23,271 nucleotides of DNA from an uncultured Bacteroidota bacterium (GCA_903912405.1 CAIWHF010000255.1:1-23271); one strand, 5' to 3'; counted from the stretch's first letter, positions 6,971-15,731 are shown. Notes: generated by a model not told the origin, from the letters alone. A program made the numbers and translations.

Positions 6971-9268
6971 CTACTTCAAAGTTTCATCGAGCCATTTAAA
7001 AAACTCTCGTTGCCATACCAATGCATTATGTGCATGCGATACCCAATGGTTTTCGTTTGGCAAGTAAAGCAATTTACTTTTTATGCCTTTCAGTTGCGCC
7101 GCCTGAAATGCTTGCAAGCCTTGCTCTATAGGCACTCGATAATCTAATCCACCTTGAATAACCATTATAGGCGTATTCCAGTTCGCTACATAATTACTTG
7201 GACTAAATTTCTTATAGCTTTCTGGTTTTGAATCTTGCCAGTAATTGCCTCCAATATCCCAATTAGCAAACCATAATTCTTCGGTTGTGCCATACCAACT
7301 TTTTAAATCGAACAAGCCGCAATGCGAAATAAAGGTTTTAAATCTATTTTGGTGGATCCCCGCCAACATAAATACGCTATAACCACCATAGCTTGCACCC
7401 ACACAACCTAATCTGTTTTTATCTACATATGGATGTGCTGCAACTGCATCGATAGCGCTTAAATAATCATCCATAGGCTTTCCACCCCAATCGCCACTAA
7501 TAGCCTCATTCCATTTTGTACCCCAGCCTGGCATACCGCGTCTATTTGGAGCCACTACTATATAACCTTGTGCAGCCATCAATTGAAAGTTCCATCTAAA
7601 ACTATAAAATTGAGATAAAGCAGATTGCGGTCCACCTTGACAATATAACAATGTTGGATATTTTTTATTTGGATCAAAATCTGGAGGATACACAACCCAA
7701 ACGCCCATTTGTTGGCCATCAACGGTTGTTACATATTCCATTTTCACATCACTCATTTTGATATGCTCATAGGCTTTCGTATTAGCACTTGAGAGGTTTG
7801 TAAATTGATTCTTAGTCAAATCATACTTGTAAATCTCATTAGCATGATTCATATCTGTTCTGGTAACGATAACCGCATCGGCAGTAAAACCCACAATACC
7901 ATTTACATCAAAATCTCCTTTTGTAACTTGTTGAATAGCGGCTCCTCTTGTTTGTTCGTCAATAACAGGAACAGTTAAAGCAAACAATTGCTCTGTTCCT
8001 TTTGTAGGGGCAATGAAATGAATAGCTTGTTTGGATTTCCATTTAAACGAAGATACTGTTTCATCAAAATCGCCTGTTAATTTAGCCATCCATTTCGTTT
8101 GCGTATTCAATACATAAATATCATTTTTATCCGCTTCAAACCCATCTCTACGCATTGATGTCCATGCCAACAAGCTGCCATCTTCATTATACGCCGGTTG
8201 CATATCATAGCCCATCATACCTTTAGTGATATTTTTTGTTTTTACAGTTGCAAGTGTATAATGGTACAAATCAGTATTGGTGCTCTGTGCATATGCTTTA
8301 CCACTTAGTTTTTTACATACATACACCAATTCTTTACTATTCGGATGCCACACAAAATCTTCTGCACCACCATGAGGTTTTTGAGGACAATCGAAGGCTT
8401 CTCCTTTCATAATATCGATGGCTGCACTAGGCTTACCCATTGGTGCAATGAAGATATGCGAATACGCACCATCTTCCCAAGTATCCCAATGTCTGTAATT
8501 TAAATCATGAAAAACATAGGCATTCGCTTTGTTTAGATCTTTATAAATATCTTTTGCAAGTGTTGGTGCTAAAACAACTTCTTGAGCATAAGCAACCCAT
8601 TGGCCATCATCTGAAACTTTAATTGCAGTAGCTTGATCTAAGCCGGCATGTATCGCTCTCCAAGTGTTGCTTGCCGTCTTCTTATATAAGCTACCTTTCG
8701 CTATTGCATAGGTCACTTTTTCGTTGCAATCAATTACTTCGAAATCAGAAGGTAAATTTATCGATGAAGATTTTCCGGTAGTTGCATCTACTACAAAATG
8801 CTGCGTAGTTCCTTTTTCTGTTTTGATATCAATGTTTCGTACATCATAGTAAACCTTTGCCGTTTTTGCATGCACCCCAACGGCAGCTACACGCTTCAAT
8901 CCCCACAAGCGTTCAGGAGTAAGCAAGTGTTTGTCCTCAGTGGAAGCAAGGGGTTTCGCTTCAACAGTTTTTGTGATGGTTTTTTCAATCGTCACTTGTT
9001 TCACTACAGGAGCATTACTATTTTTAGTTACGATACGTTTTTTAACTATCGTTTTATTAATAGTATCTGCTTTAGAAATGGTAATAGTCGTTGTCGTTTT
9101 TACAGTTGTAACCACTGCAGCTTTTGGCTTTGACGGCGATGGCGATGAGACTGGTTTTGTTGTAGTTGTTTTTGTTACAATAGGTTGTTGTAATTTCCCC
9201 GTAGGATACTTAATAGCATACGCTTGCGATGCAATTAAAAGGCTAGTTACTAAAATTGGATACTTCAT
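6971..9268 (-). CDS. Secreted S9 family serine peptidase (prolyl oligopeptidase / acylaminoacyl-peptidase type)
   Basis: A 765-residue exported peptidase. Residues 1-18 are a signal peptide ending in AYA. Residues about 27-107 are a Thr/Lys/Val-rich low-complexity segment. A WD40-like beta-propeller follows (about 115-500), then an alpha/beta-hydrolase domain with Ser626 in GCVGASYGGYS, Asp709 in GGLDYRVP and His741 in NENHWVSH, a complete triad. The block GGPQSALSQFYSFRWNFQ and the APNRRGMPGWG region are typical of S9C-type enzymes such as bacterial DPP5. It should release dipeptides or acyl-amino acids from peptides in the periplasm. Its ATG lies 9 bases after the stop of the Ig-like lipoprotein gene, so they are co-transcribed. 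The low-complexity insert is unusual. Confidence 0.93.
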   Translation of the reverse strand: MKYPILVTSLLIASQAYAIKYPTGKLQQPIVTKTTTTKPVSSPSPSKPKAAVVTTVKTTTTITISKADTINKTIVKKRIVTKNSNAPVVKQVTIEKTITKTVEAKPLASTEDKHLLTPERLWGLKRVAAVGVHAKTAKVYYDVRNIDIKTEKGTTQHFVVDATTGKSSSINLPSDFEVIDCNEKVTYAIAKGSLYKKTASNTWRAIHAGLDQATAIKVSDDGQWVAYAQEVVLAPTLAKDIYKDLNKANAYVFHDLNYRHWDTWEDGAYSHIFIAPMGKPSAAIDIMKGEAFDCPQKPHGGAEDFVWHPNSKELVYVCKKLSGKAYAQSTNTDLYHYTLATVKTKNITKGMMGYDMQPAYNEDGSLLAWTSMRRDGFEADKNDIYVLNTQTKWMAKLTGDFDETVSSFKWKSKQAIHFIAPTKGTEQLFALTVPVIDEQTRGAAIQQVTKGDFDVNGIVGFTADAVIVTRTDMNHANEIYKYDLTKNQFTNLSSANTKAYEHIKMSDVKMEYVTTVDGQQMGVWVVYPPDFDPNKKYPTLLYCQGGPQSALSQFYSFRWNFQLMAAQGYIVVAPNRRGMPGWGTKWNEAISGDWGGKPMDDYLSAIDAVAAHPYVDKNRLGCVGASYGGYSVFMLAGIHQNRFKTFISHCGLFDLKSWYGTTEELWFANWDIGGNYWQDSKPESYKKFSPSNYVANWNTPIMVIQGGLDYRVPIEQGLQAFQAAQLKGIKSKLLYLPNENHWVSHAHNALVWQREFFKWLDETLK

Positions 9269-9277
9269 ATAGGTGGA

Positions 9278-10696
9278 TTATAAATTACTAAATGGTTTAA
9301 AGTCTATAATATATTCCCAAGACGACTTTGCTTGGATGCTAGCTTCATGCTGCCAAAGCCTTTCTGGTTGTTTTTTAAGTAGATAATCGCCCGTGTCCCA
9401 AAAGCCATTATTGTTGGTGTCTTCAAAAATTACAAAGCTGTATTTTCCGGGATATAAAAATTTAAAACTAAATTTTGATTGATCTATCGGGAATTGCTTC
9501 CACAATTTTTCTTGGTTATAGATTTGCAATATGCATTTCCTATGTAGGAACGAATCGGGGATTTGAATATTGAGTTGCGCATAATCATCGTCTCTTTTAG
9601 TTTTAAATTTATAAAGTGCTGATGCTGATTTTCGTCCTAAAGAATCCTCAAACAAACCTTTTAGTAAGCGTAATTCATAATGCACATCGGGCAGCCAATT
9701 TGTAGCAATGCTATAATGCAATGGATTTAAAGAATCAGATTTTAAAACAACTTCAGATTCCACCATTATAGATGCACTATCTCTGCTTAGCAAAAACTGT
9801 TTTTTATTAAGTTTAATCGACTTACAAGAAAGTTCCAATTCAATGTCCGCATTTAACTCTTGAACTCGTTTACTAAGATCACTGGTATCTATGAATACAG
9901 TTGTTATGAAGGCTTTCTTAGCGTCTGCAACAGACGGAGGTTTAGCCGTAATTTTATTATCCTTAAGTGTTTCTTGTTCTTTAAATAAACGTAAAGTAAT
10001 AGCTTGCTTATGAGTTGCTGGATTAATTATTTCTTGTATATAAGCAAAAGACTCCCCTTTGTCTATTGCCGCATTATTATTCGCATCGTTTACTGCGATG
10101 ATGGCATAGTTATGCGCCGACAAGCCCTCAAATTGAAATGCCGCTTTATTATTAACCTTTGTTTGGTAAAAAGGCTTTGTAGAAAACACGGAAGTGTCTT
10201 TATCAAAATTATATAAGAATACACGAGCTGTTGTATCTGGCATGCCTTTTGCCGCATCCCAAACAGTACCCGTCAACTTTAAGCTATCAAAAAAAGATCC
10301 AGTAGAAAATACAAAAGGTTTTCTTTGATATACATTACCTTCATTAATGTCTTTTATGGCATTACCAAAATTTAGTCGATACGTAGTATTGGGTAACAAA
10401 ACAGAATCGGGCCATGAAACGGTAATTTTTTTATAGGTATAATTTACAAGGAGCGGAGCTTCAATGCTAGGACTCATGGTTATCTCTTTAACTGCATCTG
10501 CAACCGTAATATATTCATCCATTTGTAAACTCAACTGATTAGGCTTAGCAGACAACATAGAATCTTTTATTGATTGCGATACCAACTTGGGTGGCTGAAT
10601 ATCTTTATCGCCCCCATCGGGAGGAACAATATTAGCGCAAGCCTCCAAAAAAAGCAAGCAAACGCTTATTCCCCATCTATTGAATCCTAATCTCAT
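9278..10696 (-). CDS. Lipoprotein with N-terminal Ig-like domain
   Basis: A 472-residue predicted lipoprotein. The signal ends in a lipobox LEAC with Cys20 as the lipidated residue, so the protein should sit on the outer or inner membrane. The mature start ANIVPPDGGDKDIQPPKLV is typical of Bacteroidota lipoproteins carrying a bacterial Ig-like (Big_5/SbsA-type) domain at about residues 35-115, including YRLNFGNAIKDINEGN. Later segments contain DANNNAAIDKGE and DTNNNGFWDTGDY, D/N-rich loops that look like dockerin/EF-type Ca-binding turns (inference). There is no catalytic motif, so it is probably structural or binding. First gene of the minus-strand group with the S9 peptidase 9 bases downstream. 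Confidence 0.82.
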   Translation of the reverse strand: MRLGFNRWGISVCLLFLEACANIVPPDGGDKDIQPPKLVSQSIKDSMLSAKPNQLSLQMDEYITVADAVKEITMSPSIEAPLLVNYTYKKITVSWPDSVLLPNTTYRLNFGNAIKDINEGNVYQRKPFVFSTGSFFDSLKLTGTVWDAAKGMPDTTARVFLYNFDKDTSVFSTKPFYQTKVNNKAAFQFEGLSAHNYAIIAVNDANNNAAIDKGESFAYIQEIINPATHKQAITLRLFKEQETLKDNKITAKPPSVADAKKAFITTVFIDTSDLSKRVQELNADIELELSCKSIKLNKKQFLLSRDSASIMVESEVVLKSDSLNPLHYSIATNWLPDVHYELRLLKGLFEDSLGRKSASALYKFKTKRDDDYAQLNIQIPDSFLHRKCILQIYNQEKLWKQFPIDQSKFSFKFLYPGKYSFVIFEDTNNNGFWDTGDYLLKKQPERLWQHEASIQAKSSWEYIIDFKPFSNL

Positions 10697-10703
10697 TTCC
10701 TTT

Positions 10704-10711
10704 CAAAAATA
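10704..10711 (-). promoter_or_regulatory. Possible -7 element for the lipoprotein-S9 peptidase operon
   Basis: On the minus strand the bases read TATTTTTG, matching TAnnTTTG. It ends only 7 bases before the ATG at 10696, so the transcript would have almost no leader. No TTG element is visible upstream. The 108-base gap 10697-10804 between the divergent genes is otherwise AT-rich with no recognisable site. Confidence 0.25.
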
Positions 10712-10804
10712 GCAGTAATTATCTATATTTTTAACATTAAAACCACTAAAAATGAAGTAATTTCATTTAAAATTAATTGAACTACATTAAAAATCTAATA
10801 ATCA

Positions 10805-11350
10805 ATGAGAATCTTACTTATGGGCTTTTTATTTTCTTTATTCAGCAAAACTTCAGATGCACAATCCATACCAAAATCTATTTATGATTTTAAAGTAAAA
10901 GCGCTCGACGAAAGCACTATCGATTTCGCTGCCTTTAAAGGAAAAAAAATATTGATTGTCAATACAGCATCGAAATGTGGCTATACCCCTCAATATAAAA
11001 ACTTAGAAGCGTTGCATCAGCGCTACAAAGACAAGCTAGTTATCATTGGGTTCCCGGCCAATAACTTTCTATGGCAAGAGCCAGGCGACAATGCAACTAT
11101 TGCCAGTTTTTGTCAGAAAAATTATGGTGTGAGTTTTTTAATGGCTTCAAAAATAAGTGTGAAAGGCAGTGATATGGCACCTATTTATCAATGGCTCACT
11201 CAAAAGAAATATAATCATGTTGAAAATAGCAGCGTAAAATGGAATTTTCAAAAGTACTTGCTAGACGAACATGGACATTTAATACAAATGTTCAGTCCAG
11301 GCGTGGATCCACTAGATGCTGAGATCACTAATGCAATTGATAGAAAATAA
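10805..11350 (+). CDS. Exported glutathione peroxidase family protein (Cys type)
   Basis: A 181-residue thioredoxin-fold peroxidase. Residues 1-19 form a short signal peptide ending SDA, so export to the periplasm is likely, whereas many family members are cytoplasmic. Active site: peroxidatic Cys58 in NTASKCGYTPQY, Gln91 in FPANNFLWQEPG and Trp146 in VKWNFQKYLLD, the full Cys/Gln/Trp set. A cysteine, not selenocysteine, is used. A further Cys lies in the FCQKNYGV block, common in bacterial members. It should reduce hydrogen peroxide or lipid peroxides, probably with thioredoxin-like donors (family knowledge). It is a single-gene unit, divergent from the lipoprotein gene, ending in a strong hairpin. 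Confidence 0.93.
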   Translation: MRILLMGFLFSLFSKTSDAQSIPKSIYDFKVKALDESTIDFAAFKGKKILIVNTASKCGYTPQYKNLEALHQRYKDKLVIIGFPANNFLWQEPGDNATIASFCQKNYGVSFLMASKISVKGSDMAPIYQWLTQKKYNHVENSSVKWNFQKYLLDEHGHLIQMFSPGVDPLDAEITNAIDRK

Positions 11351-11380
11351 AAAAGGGGCTTACGCCCCTTTTTTATTTTT
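11349..11380. terminator. Bidirectional terminator between the peroxidase and accC
   Basis: GGGGC at 11355-11359 and GCCCC at 11364-11368 form a GC stem with a four-base loop, extended by a run of six A before and six T after. It follows the peroxidase stop directly and lies just before the convergent accC stop at 11392, so it can serve both. Confidence 0.9.
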
Positions 11381-11391
11381 GTTTTCCTTAA

Positions 11392-12867
11392 TTATTTAGG
11401 AAATTTCTTTTTCGAACCTTTAACGGCTATTGGTTGTTTCTTATTTTTAATTTTTTCTTGTTCCCAAATATACAAAGCCATTTTAGCCGCTATTTCCTGA
11501 GTAGCTTCATCATCGCTTTGTAAAAGTTCACTTTTAAAATAAGTGTCTATAAATTTAGTATCAAAATTACCATTAGCAAAAGCCGCTGTGTGTATAGCCC
11601 ATTTCCCAAAAGGCAAAGTGGTTTGTATGCCTTTAATATGATATTCATCAATAGCTCTACTCATTTTCTGAATAGCTTCGTTACGCGTAGGCGCATGCAC
11701 TATTAATTTAGCTATCATAGGGTCGTAAAAAATAGGGATCGCTTGACCTTGTTCATAGCCATCATCTACACGCACGCCCGGACCTTTGGGGGTTATATAA
11801 ATTTCTAACGTGCCCGTGTCCGGCAGGAAATTATTATAGGGATCCTCTGCACAAACACGCAATTCTATTGCATGACCATTGATTTTTAAATCTTCTTGTG
11901 TAAACGACAATACTTCGCCTCGAGCAACTTCAATTTGCGCTTTTACCAAATCAATGCCTGTTATCATCTCCGTTACACAATGCTCTACTTGTAAGCGCGT
12001 ATTCATTTCTAAGAAATAGAAATTTAATTGCTCATCTACTAAAAACTCCACCGTACCCGCGCCATAATAGCCGCAAGCTTTTGCTACAGCTACTGCACAA
12101 GTACCCATTGCTTCTCTAATAGAAGGCGTTAAACAAGATGATGGTGCTTCTTCAATAAGTTTTTGATGGCGACGCTGAATAGAACATTCCCGCTCAAACA
12201 AGTATACGTAATTACCATGCTGATCACCCATCAATTGAATTTCAATATGCTTAGGCGCTGCCACATATTTTTCTATAAACACATCATCATTCCCAAAGGC
12301 GCTCAATGCTTCGCTTTTTGCCAATTGCATTTGCTCTGCTAATTCTCCTTCTGAATTTACTACACGCATCCCTTTACCACCACCGCCTGCAGATGCTTTA
12401 ATTAAAATTGGATAGCCAATTTTAGATGCAATAGCTACGGCTTCCTCCACACTTTGTAAGGGATCTTCTGTACCCGGCACCATAGGCACGCCAAATTTTT
12501 TAGCAGCTTGTTTAGCAGAAATTTTACTACCCATGACTTCAATAGACTGTGCTGATGGACCAATAAAGATCAAGCCCGCATCCGAAACCGCTTTAGAAAA
12601 TTGTGCGTTTTCACTCAAGAATCCATAACCAGGATGAATCGCATCTGCATTACAATCTTTTGCAACCTGAATTATTTTATCAGCTAATAAATAGGATTGA
12701 GATGAAGCTGCTGGACCAATACAATAGGCTTCGTCTGCAAAGCGGACAAAAGGCATATTACGATCGGCTTCCGAATAGACCGCAACGGTTTTAATATTCA
12801 TTTCTTTTGCGGTGCGCATAATACGCAATGCAATTTCCCCTCTATTAGCAACTAGAATTTTATTCAT
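11392..12867 (-). CDS. accC: Biotin carboxylase subunit of an acyl-CoA carboxylase
   Basis: A 491-residue cytoplasmic ATP-grasp enzyme that carboxylates the biotin of a carrier protein with ATP and bicarbonate. The N-terminal preATP-grasp domain opens with KILVANRGEIALRI and has HPGYGFLSEN. The glycine loop AGGGGKGM carries Lys165. The catalytic block EMNTRLQVEH runs from Glu287, with Arg291, close to E. coli AccC numbering. The C-terminal domain has ELRVCAEDP and FLPDTG. It exceeds E. coli AccC (449 residues), ending in a Lys-rich tail after about residue 470. No biotin carrier or carboxyltransferase gene is adjacent, so it may serve acetyl-CoA or propionyl-CoA carboxylase. The symbol reflects the family; the exact complex is not proven. 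It follows the DUF983 gene by 13 bases. Confidence 0.9.
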   Translation of the reverse strand: MNKILVANRGEIALRIMRTAKEMNIKTVAVYSEADRNMPFVRFADEAYCIGPAASSQSYLLADKIIQVAKDCNADAIHPGYGFLSENAQFSKAVSDAGLIFIGPSAQSIEVMGSKISAKQAAKKFGVPMVPGTEDPLQSVEEAVAIASKIGYPILIKASAGGGGKGMRVVNSEGELAEQMQLAKSEALSAFGNDDVFIEKYVAAPKHIEIQLMGDQHGNYVYLFERECSIQRRHQKLIEEAPSSCLTPSIREAMGTCAVAVAKACGYYGAGTVEFLVDEQLNFYFLEMNTRLQVEHCVTEMITGIDLVKAQIEVARGEVLSFTQEDLKINGHAIELRVCAEDPYNNFLPDTGTLEIYITPKGPGVRVDDGYEQGQAIPIFYDPMIAKLIVHAPTRNEAIQKMSRAIDEYHIKGIQTTLPFGKWAIHTAAFANGNFDTKFIDTYFKSELLQSDDEATQEIAAKMALYIWEQEKIKNKKQPIAVKGSKKKFPK

Positions 12868-12880
12868 GGATGTTTAAGAA

Positions 12881-13285
12881 TTATGATTTTAAAGAACTAC
12901 CCTTGCCATATTTTACAAACATATGCAAATACAATACCCTTGAATAGCGCATGATCAAAGGCTGTAATACTAATATTAAACTAATGCTGGAACCTAAAGC
13001 ATAAAAAAAGCTATTGTCTTTATAGGAAAGCCCAAATAGTAAATGATATAAAACAAATGAAATGGCTAGTAACGCTACCGACAATCCATAACTCACATAA
13101 CCTGTACCATAATAAAATCCGGGTTCTATTTCCATCTTTTGGTCGCAAACTGGGCAATGATCTGGCATAAGTAATAATCCTTTAAATGGGAAAATACTTT
13201 TTTGAGTGAACATAGAACCTTTTCTGCAATTAGGACAACGCATTTTTAAAATGGAGCGTATATGAGCGGGTGTTGACGATGGCAT
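12881..13285 (-). CDS. DUF983 family protein (zinc ribbon plus two membrane segments)
   Basis: A 134-residue protein. The N-terminal half has two CPxC pairs, Cys17/Cys20 (CPNC) and Cys44/Cys47 (CPVC), making a likely zinc ribbon. EPGFYYGTGYVSY then leads into two hydrophobic helices at about 64-86 and 93-112, and the tail is basic. This architecture is that of DUF983, common in Bacteroidota; its function is unknown. A minus-strand TATCTTTG motif (13300-13307) lies 15 bases upstream of the ATG. The accC ATG is 13 bases downstream of its stop, so the two are probably co-transcribed. Confidence 0.85.
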   Translation of the reverse strand: MPSSTPAHIRSILKMRCPNCRKGSMFTQKSIFPFKGLLLMPDHCPVCDQKMEIEPGFYYGTGYVSYGLSVALLAISFVLYHLLFGLSYKDNSFFYALGSSISLILVLQPLIMRYSRVLYLHMFVKYGKGSSLKS

Positions 13286-13299
13286 TTGATATTTTTAGG

Positions 13300-13307
13300 C
13301 AAAGATA
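13300..13307 (-). promoter_or_regulatory. Candidate -7 element for the DUF983-accC unit
   Basis: Read on the minus strand, TATCTTTG matches TAnnTTTG and ends 15 bases before the ATG at 13285, in the 50-base gap after uvrC. No TTG element is found at a suitable distance upstream. It would let DUF983-accC be transcribed apart from uvrC. Confidence 0.4.
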
Positions 13308-13335
13308 CAAATCATTTGCTTTCTCTTTTAGGTAT

Positions 13336-15144
13336 TTATTCTTCAATTTGCTTATTAAAAAACTCCCAAACAAGGCGCGCTTTGGCGCTACCTACGGCCA
13401 ATGCAATTTCTCTTTGCGTGAGTTGTTTTATCTTAGTTACCGATTTGAAGGATTGCAAAAGCGCCTCAATTGTTTTTGCACCAATGCCCGGTATCGCTTC
13501 TAGTTCATTTTTAAAAACGCCTTTGCTTCTAGTATTTCTATGAAACGTAATACCAAATCGATGCACTTCATCTCTAATGGCGCGCACTAATAAATGTTCT
13601 GGAGCATCATAGGGTAACTGCAGCGGCACTTGATCGTTGGGGAAGAAAATGGATTCTTCTCTTTTTGCCAAGCCCACAACCGTTAATTTCCCCATTAATT
13701 GAAGCTTTTCTAGAGATTCAATTGCAGCACTCAATTGCCCTTTACCCCCATCAATAATAATCAATTGTGGCAGGGGCTGTTGCTCGTCGAGCAAGCGCTT
13801 ATATCTACGGTAAACAATTTCACTCATAGAGGCAAAATCGTTGATGCCTTCTACTTCTTTTATATGAAATCTTCTATAGTCCTTTTTGGAGGCTACTCCA
13901 TTTTTGAAGCAAACCATGGCTGCAACTGGAAAAGAACCTTGGAAATTAGAATTATCAAAACACTCAATATGAATGGGTAACTCTTTTAATTGTAGTGCTT
14001 TTTGCAACAATGCCAACACCTCCATAGGAGCCTGTGCTCCAGCACCCAATACCAAAGCATTTTTCTTTTTTATTTCATGCATAAAAGCAACAGCATTCTT
14101 AATACTTAAATCTAACAGTGCTTTTTTATCGCCAGATTTTGGCACCACCACCGTCACGTTTTCTTCCGTAACAAATGGAATTTGTGCAATAAGAATGCTT
14201 GCATTACTTTGAAATAAAGTACGCATTTGTAAAGCGCATTGTGATAGGATCTCTTCCTCTGTTTCATCAAACTGTGCAGTAATCACAACAGATTTAGCGT
14301 ATAATATAGCGCCCGATGCCACCATCATATAATTAACAAAAACCTGATCTTCTTCTCGGGTTAAGGAAATTACATCCACATTGCCAATGGCTGGATTTAC
14401 AACTGTTGATTTAGTTTGATAACGCTGTAAGGCTTCAATTTTAGACTTCAGTACCGCTGCTTGTTCAAATTTTAAAGCTGTTGCTAAAGCCATCATCTCT
14501 TGCTTTAAGTCTTTGATTACTTGCTGCACATCACCCTTAATTACTTTTCGAATATGCTGAATGTACTGATCGTAATCTTGGACAGTTTGCAATCCTTCGC
14601 ATGGACCTTTGCAGTTACCCAAATGATACTCTAAGCAAAGCTTATATTTTTTCTTTGCCAATTGGGCAGGCGATAAATTTAAACTACAAGAACGGATGGG
14701 TAAATTTTCTTTCAACAAGCTGACCAATTCTCTTGCAGTGACCACATCGGTAAAGGGTCCAATATATTCGGAACCATCTTTTGTATAGCGTCTTGTAAAA
14801 AATACCCGCGGAAAGGCTTCTTTTTTAATGACGATATAAGGATAGGTCTTATCGTCTTTTAATAAAATATTGTATCGAGGTTGATAATGCTTGATCAAAG
14901 AATTTTCTAACAATAACGCATCGTGTTCTGTATGGGTTACCGTAAATTCTATAGTATTAATTTGATCTACTAATTTCTTCGTCTTGTAATTATCATGATT
15001 TTTAGAAAAATAGGAGCGCACTCGTTTATTGAGACTTTTTGCTTTGCCTACATAAATCAATTGATTGGCTGCATTGAAGTATTTGTAACAACCTGGACCG
15101 GCTGGAATTGCGGGGGCAATTTTAGCAAATTCTTCTTTCGTCAT
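13336..15144 (-). CDS. uvrC: Excinuclease ABC subunit C
   Basis: A 602-residue dual-incision nuclease of nucleotide-excision repair, working with UvrA and UvrB. Domains in order: GIY-YIG nuclease (about 14-95) with GCYKYF, IYVGKA, Arg41 and Glu80; a four-cysteine group Cys153, Cys170, Cys178 and Cys182 that matches the Fe-S ligand set described for E. coli UvrC; a UVR helix pair near 200-240 that binds UvrB; an RNase H-like nuclease with Asp397 in ECFDNSNFQG and the HRFGITFHR block; and C-terminal helix-hairpin-helix repeats (LEAIPGIGAKTIEALL). Length is normal and no key residue is missing. The start codon lies 2 bases after the stop of the upstream lipoprotein gene, suggesting coupled translation. 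Confidence 0.97.
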   Translation of the reverse strand: MTKEEFAKIAPAIPAGPGCYKYFNAANQLIYVGKAKSLNKRVRSYFSKNHDNYKTKKLVDQINTIEFTVTHTEHDALLLENSLIKHYQPRYNILLKDDKTYPYIVIKKEAFPRVFFTRRYTKDGSEYIGPFTDVVTARELVSLLKENLPIRSCSLNLSPAQLAKKKYKLCLEYHLGNCKGPCEGLQTVQDYDQYIQHIRKVIKGDVQQVIKDLKQEMMALATALKFEQAAVLKSKIEALQRYQTKSTVVNPAIGNVDVISLTREEDQVFVNYMMVASGAILYAKSVVITAQFDETEEEILSQCALQMRTLFQSNASILIAQIPFVTEENVTVVVPKSGDKKALLDLSIKNAVAFMHEIKKKNALVLGAGAQAPMEVLALLQKALQLKELPIHIECFDNSNFQGSFPVAAMVCFKNGVASKKDYRRFHIKEVEGINDFASMSEIVYRRYKRLLDEQQPLPQLIIIDGGKGQLSAAIESLEKLQLMGKLTVVGLAKREESIFFPNDQVPLQLPYDAPEHLLVRAIRDEVHRFGITFHRNTRSKGVFKNELEAIPGIGAKTIEALLQSFKSVTKIKQLTQREIALAVGSAKARLVWEFFNKQIEE

Positions 15145-15146
15145 AA

Positions 15147-15731
15147 TTACATAAATATATAACTCGTGGTGCTCTTTTTTGTAACGCCTGATGGCAGAAA
15201 AACTTCTTCTTGAATTTGAATTGTCTTAAGTGGTTTGTATAGTAACTTCTGTACTAAATGCAATCCGTTTCTTGTTTTATTAGCGGTAATAAAAATGGAT
15301 TTAATTTTCTTATTTAGCAAATCAACTACCACTTGAAGCACCTGGGTTACTAATTGCTCATCCTTAGCTTCATAATACAAGGTCATTGTCTGCATAGTAG
15401 CATCTTGAAAGGTATTAACATTGTATTGCGACTTAAAGCTGCTATCACTAATATCAGTATCCCAAAATTGTACAGCTATGGCTCTCCAATTTAAATCTAA
15501 GGCAGAAACCATTTGGGTATCTATACCCTTCGCATCTTCGGTAATTTTATAAAGCGAGTAGGGCTGACCCTCGAAGGTATTCCATTGATCTTGAAAAAAT
15601 TGTTTAACAGAGTAATAGTTACCCTTTAAGGCCGTATCCTTAACGATTTTATTTTTATCTGCACGGCAAGAAATCGTTGATTGTGCAAATAGGAACAACA
15701 GTGCAAAGCCTATTAAAGAAATATATCTCAT
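15147..15731 (-). CDS. Unrecognised putative lipoprotein upstream of uvrC
   Basis: A 194-residue protein that I do not recognise by function. The N-terminus has a hydrophobic signal (residues 4-16) and ends TISC, so Cys22 could be a lipidation site, although Thr at -3 is an unusual lipobox residue; plain secretion is the alternative. The mature part is mixed alpha/beta with conserved-looking WRAIAVQFWDTDISDSSF, a Tyr-rich strand TLYYEAKDEQ and a C-terminal LLYKPLKTIQIQEEVFLP. There are no other cysteines, metal motifs or repeats. It is the first gene of the uvrC transcript, behind a good TTG/TAnnTTTG promoter, and its stop is 2 bases from the uvrC start. Any link to DNA repair is unproven. 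Confidence 0.75.
   Translation of the reverse strand: MRYISLIGFALLFLFAQSTISCRADKNKIVKDTALKGNYYSVKQFFQDQWNTFEGQPYSLYKITEDAKGIDTQMVSALDLNWRAIAVQFWDTDISDSSFKSQYNVNTFQDATMQTMTLYYEAKDEQLVTQVLQVVVDLLNKKIKSIFITANKTRNGLHLVQKLLYKPLKTIQIQEEVFLPSGVTKKSTTSYIFM

Noticed and set aside
8931..9272. A 113-codon plus-strand open frame opposite the start of the S9 peptidase gene
   Set aside because: It mirrors the Thr/Lys/Val-rich segment, whose codons have few stops on the other strand. The product is a featureless Val/Phe-rich string and the minus-strand gene is clearly real.
10697..10804. A small RNA or riboswitch in the AT-rich divergent gap
   Set aside because: The sequence can form only weak AT stems, with no conserved riboswitch-like core.
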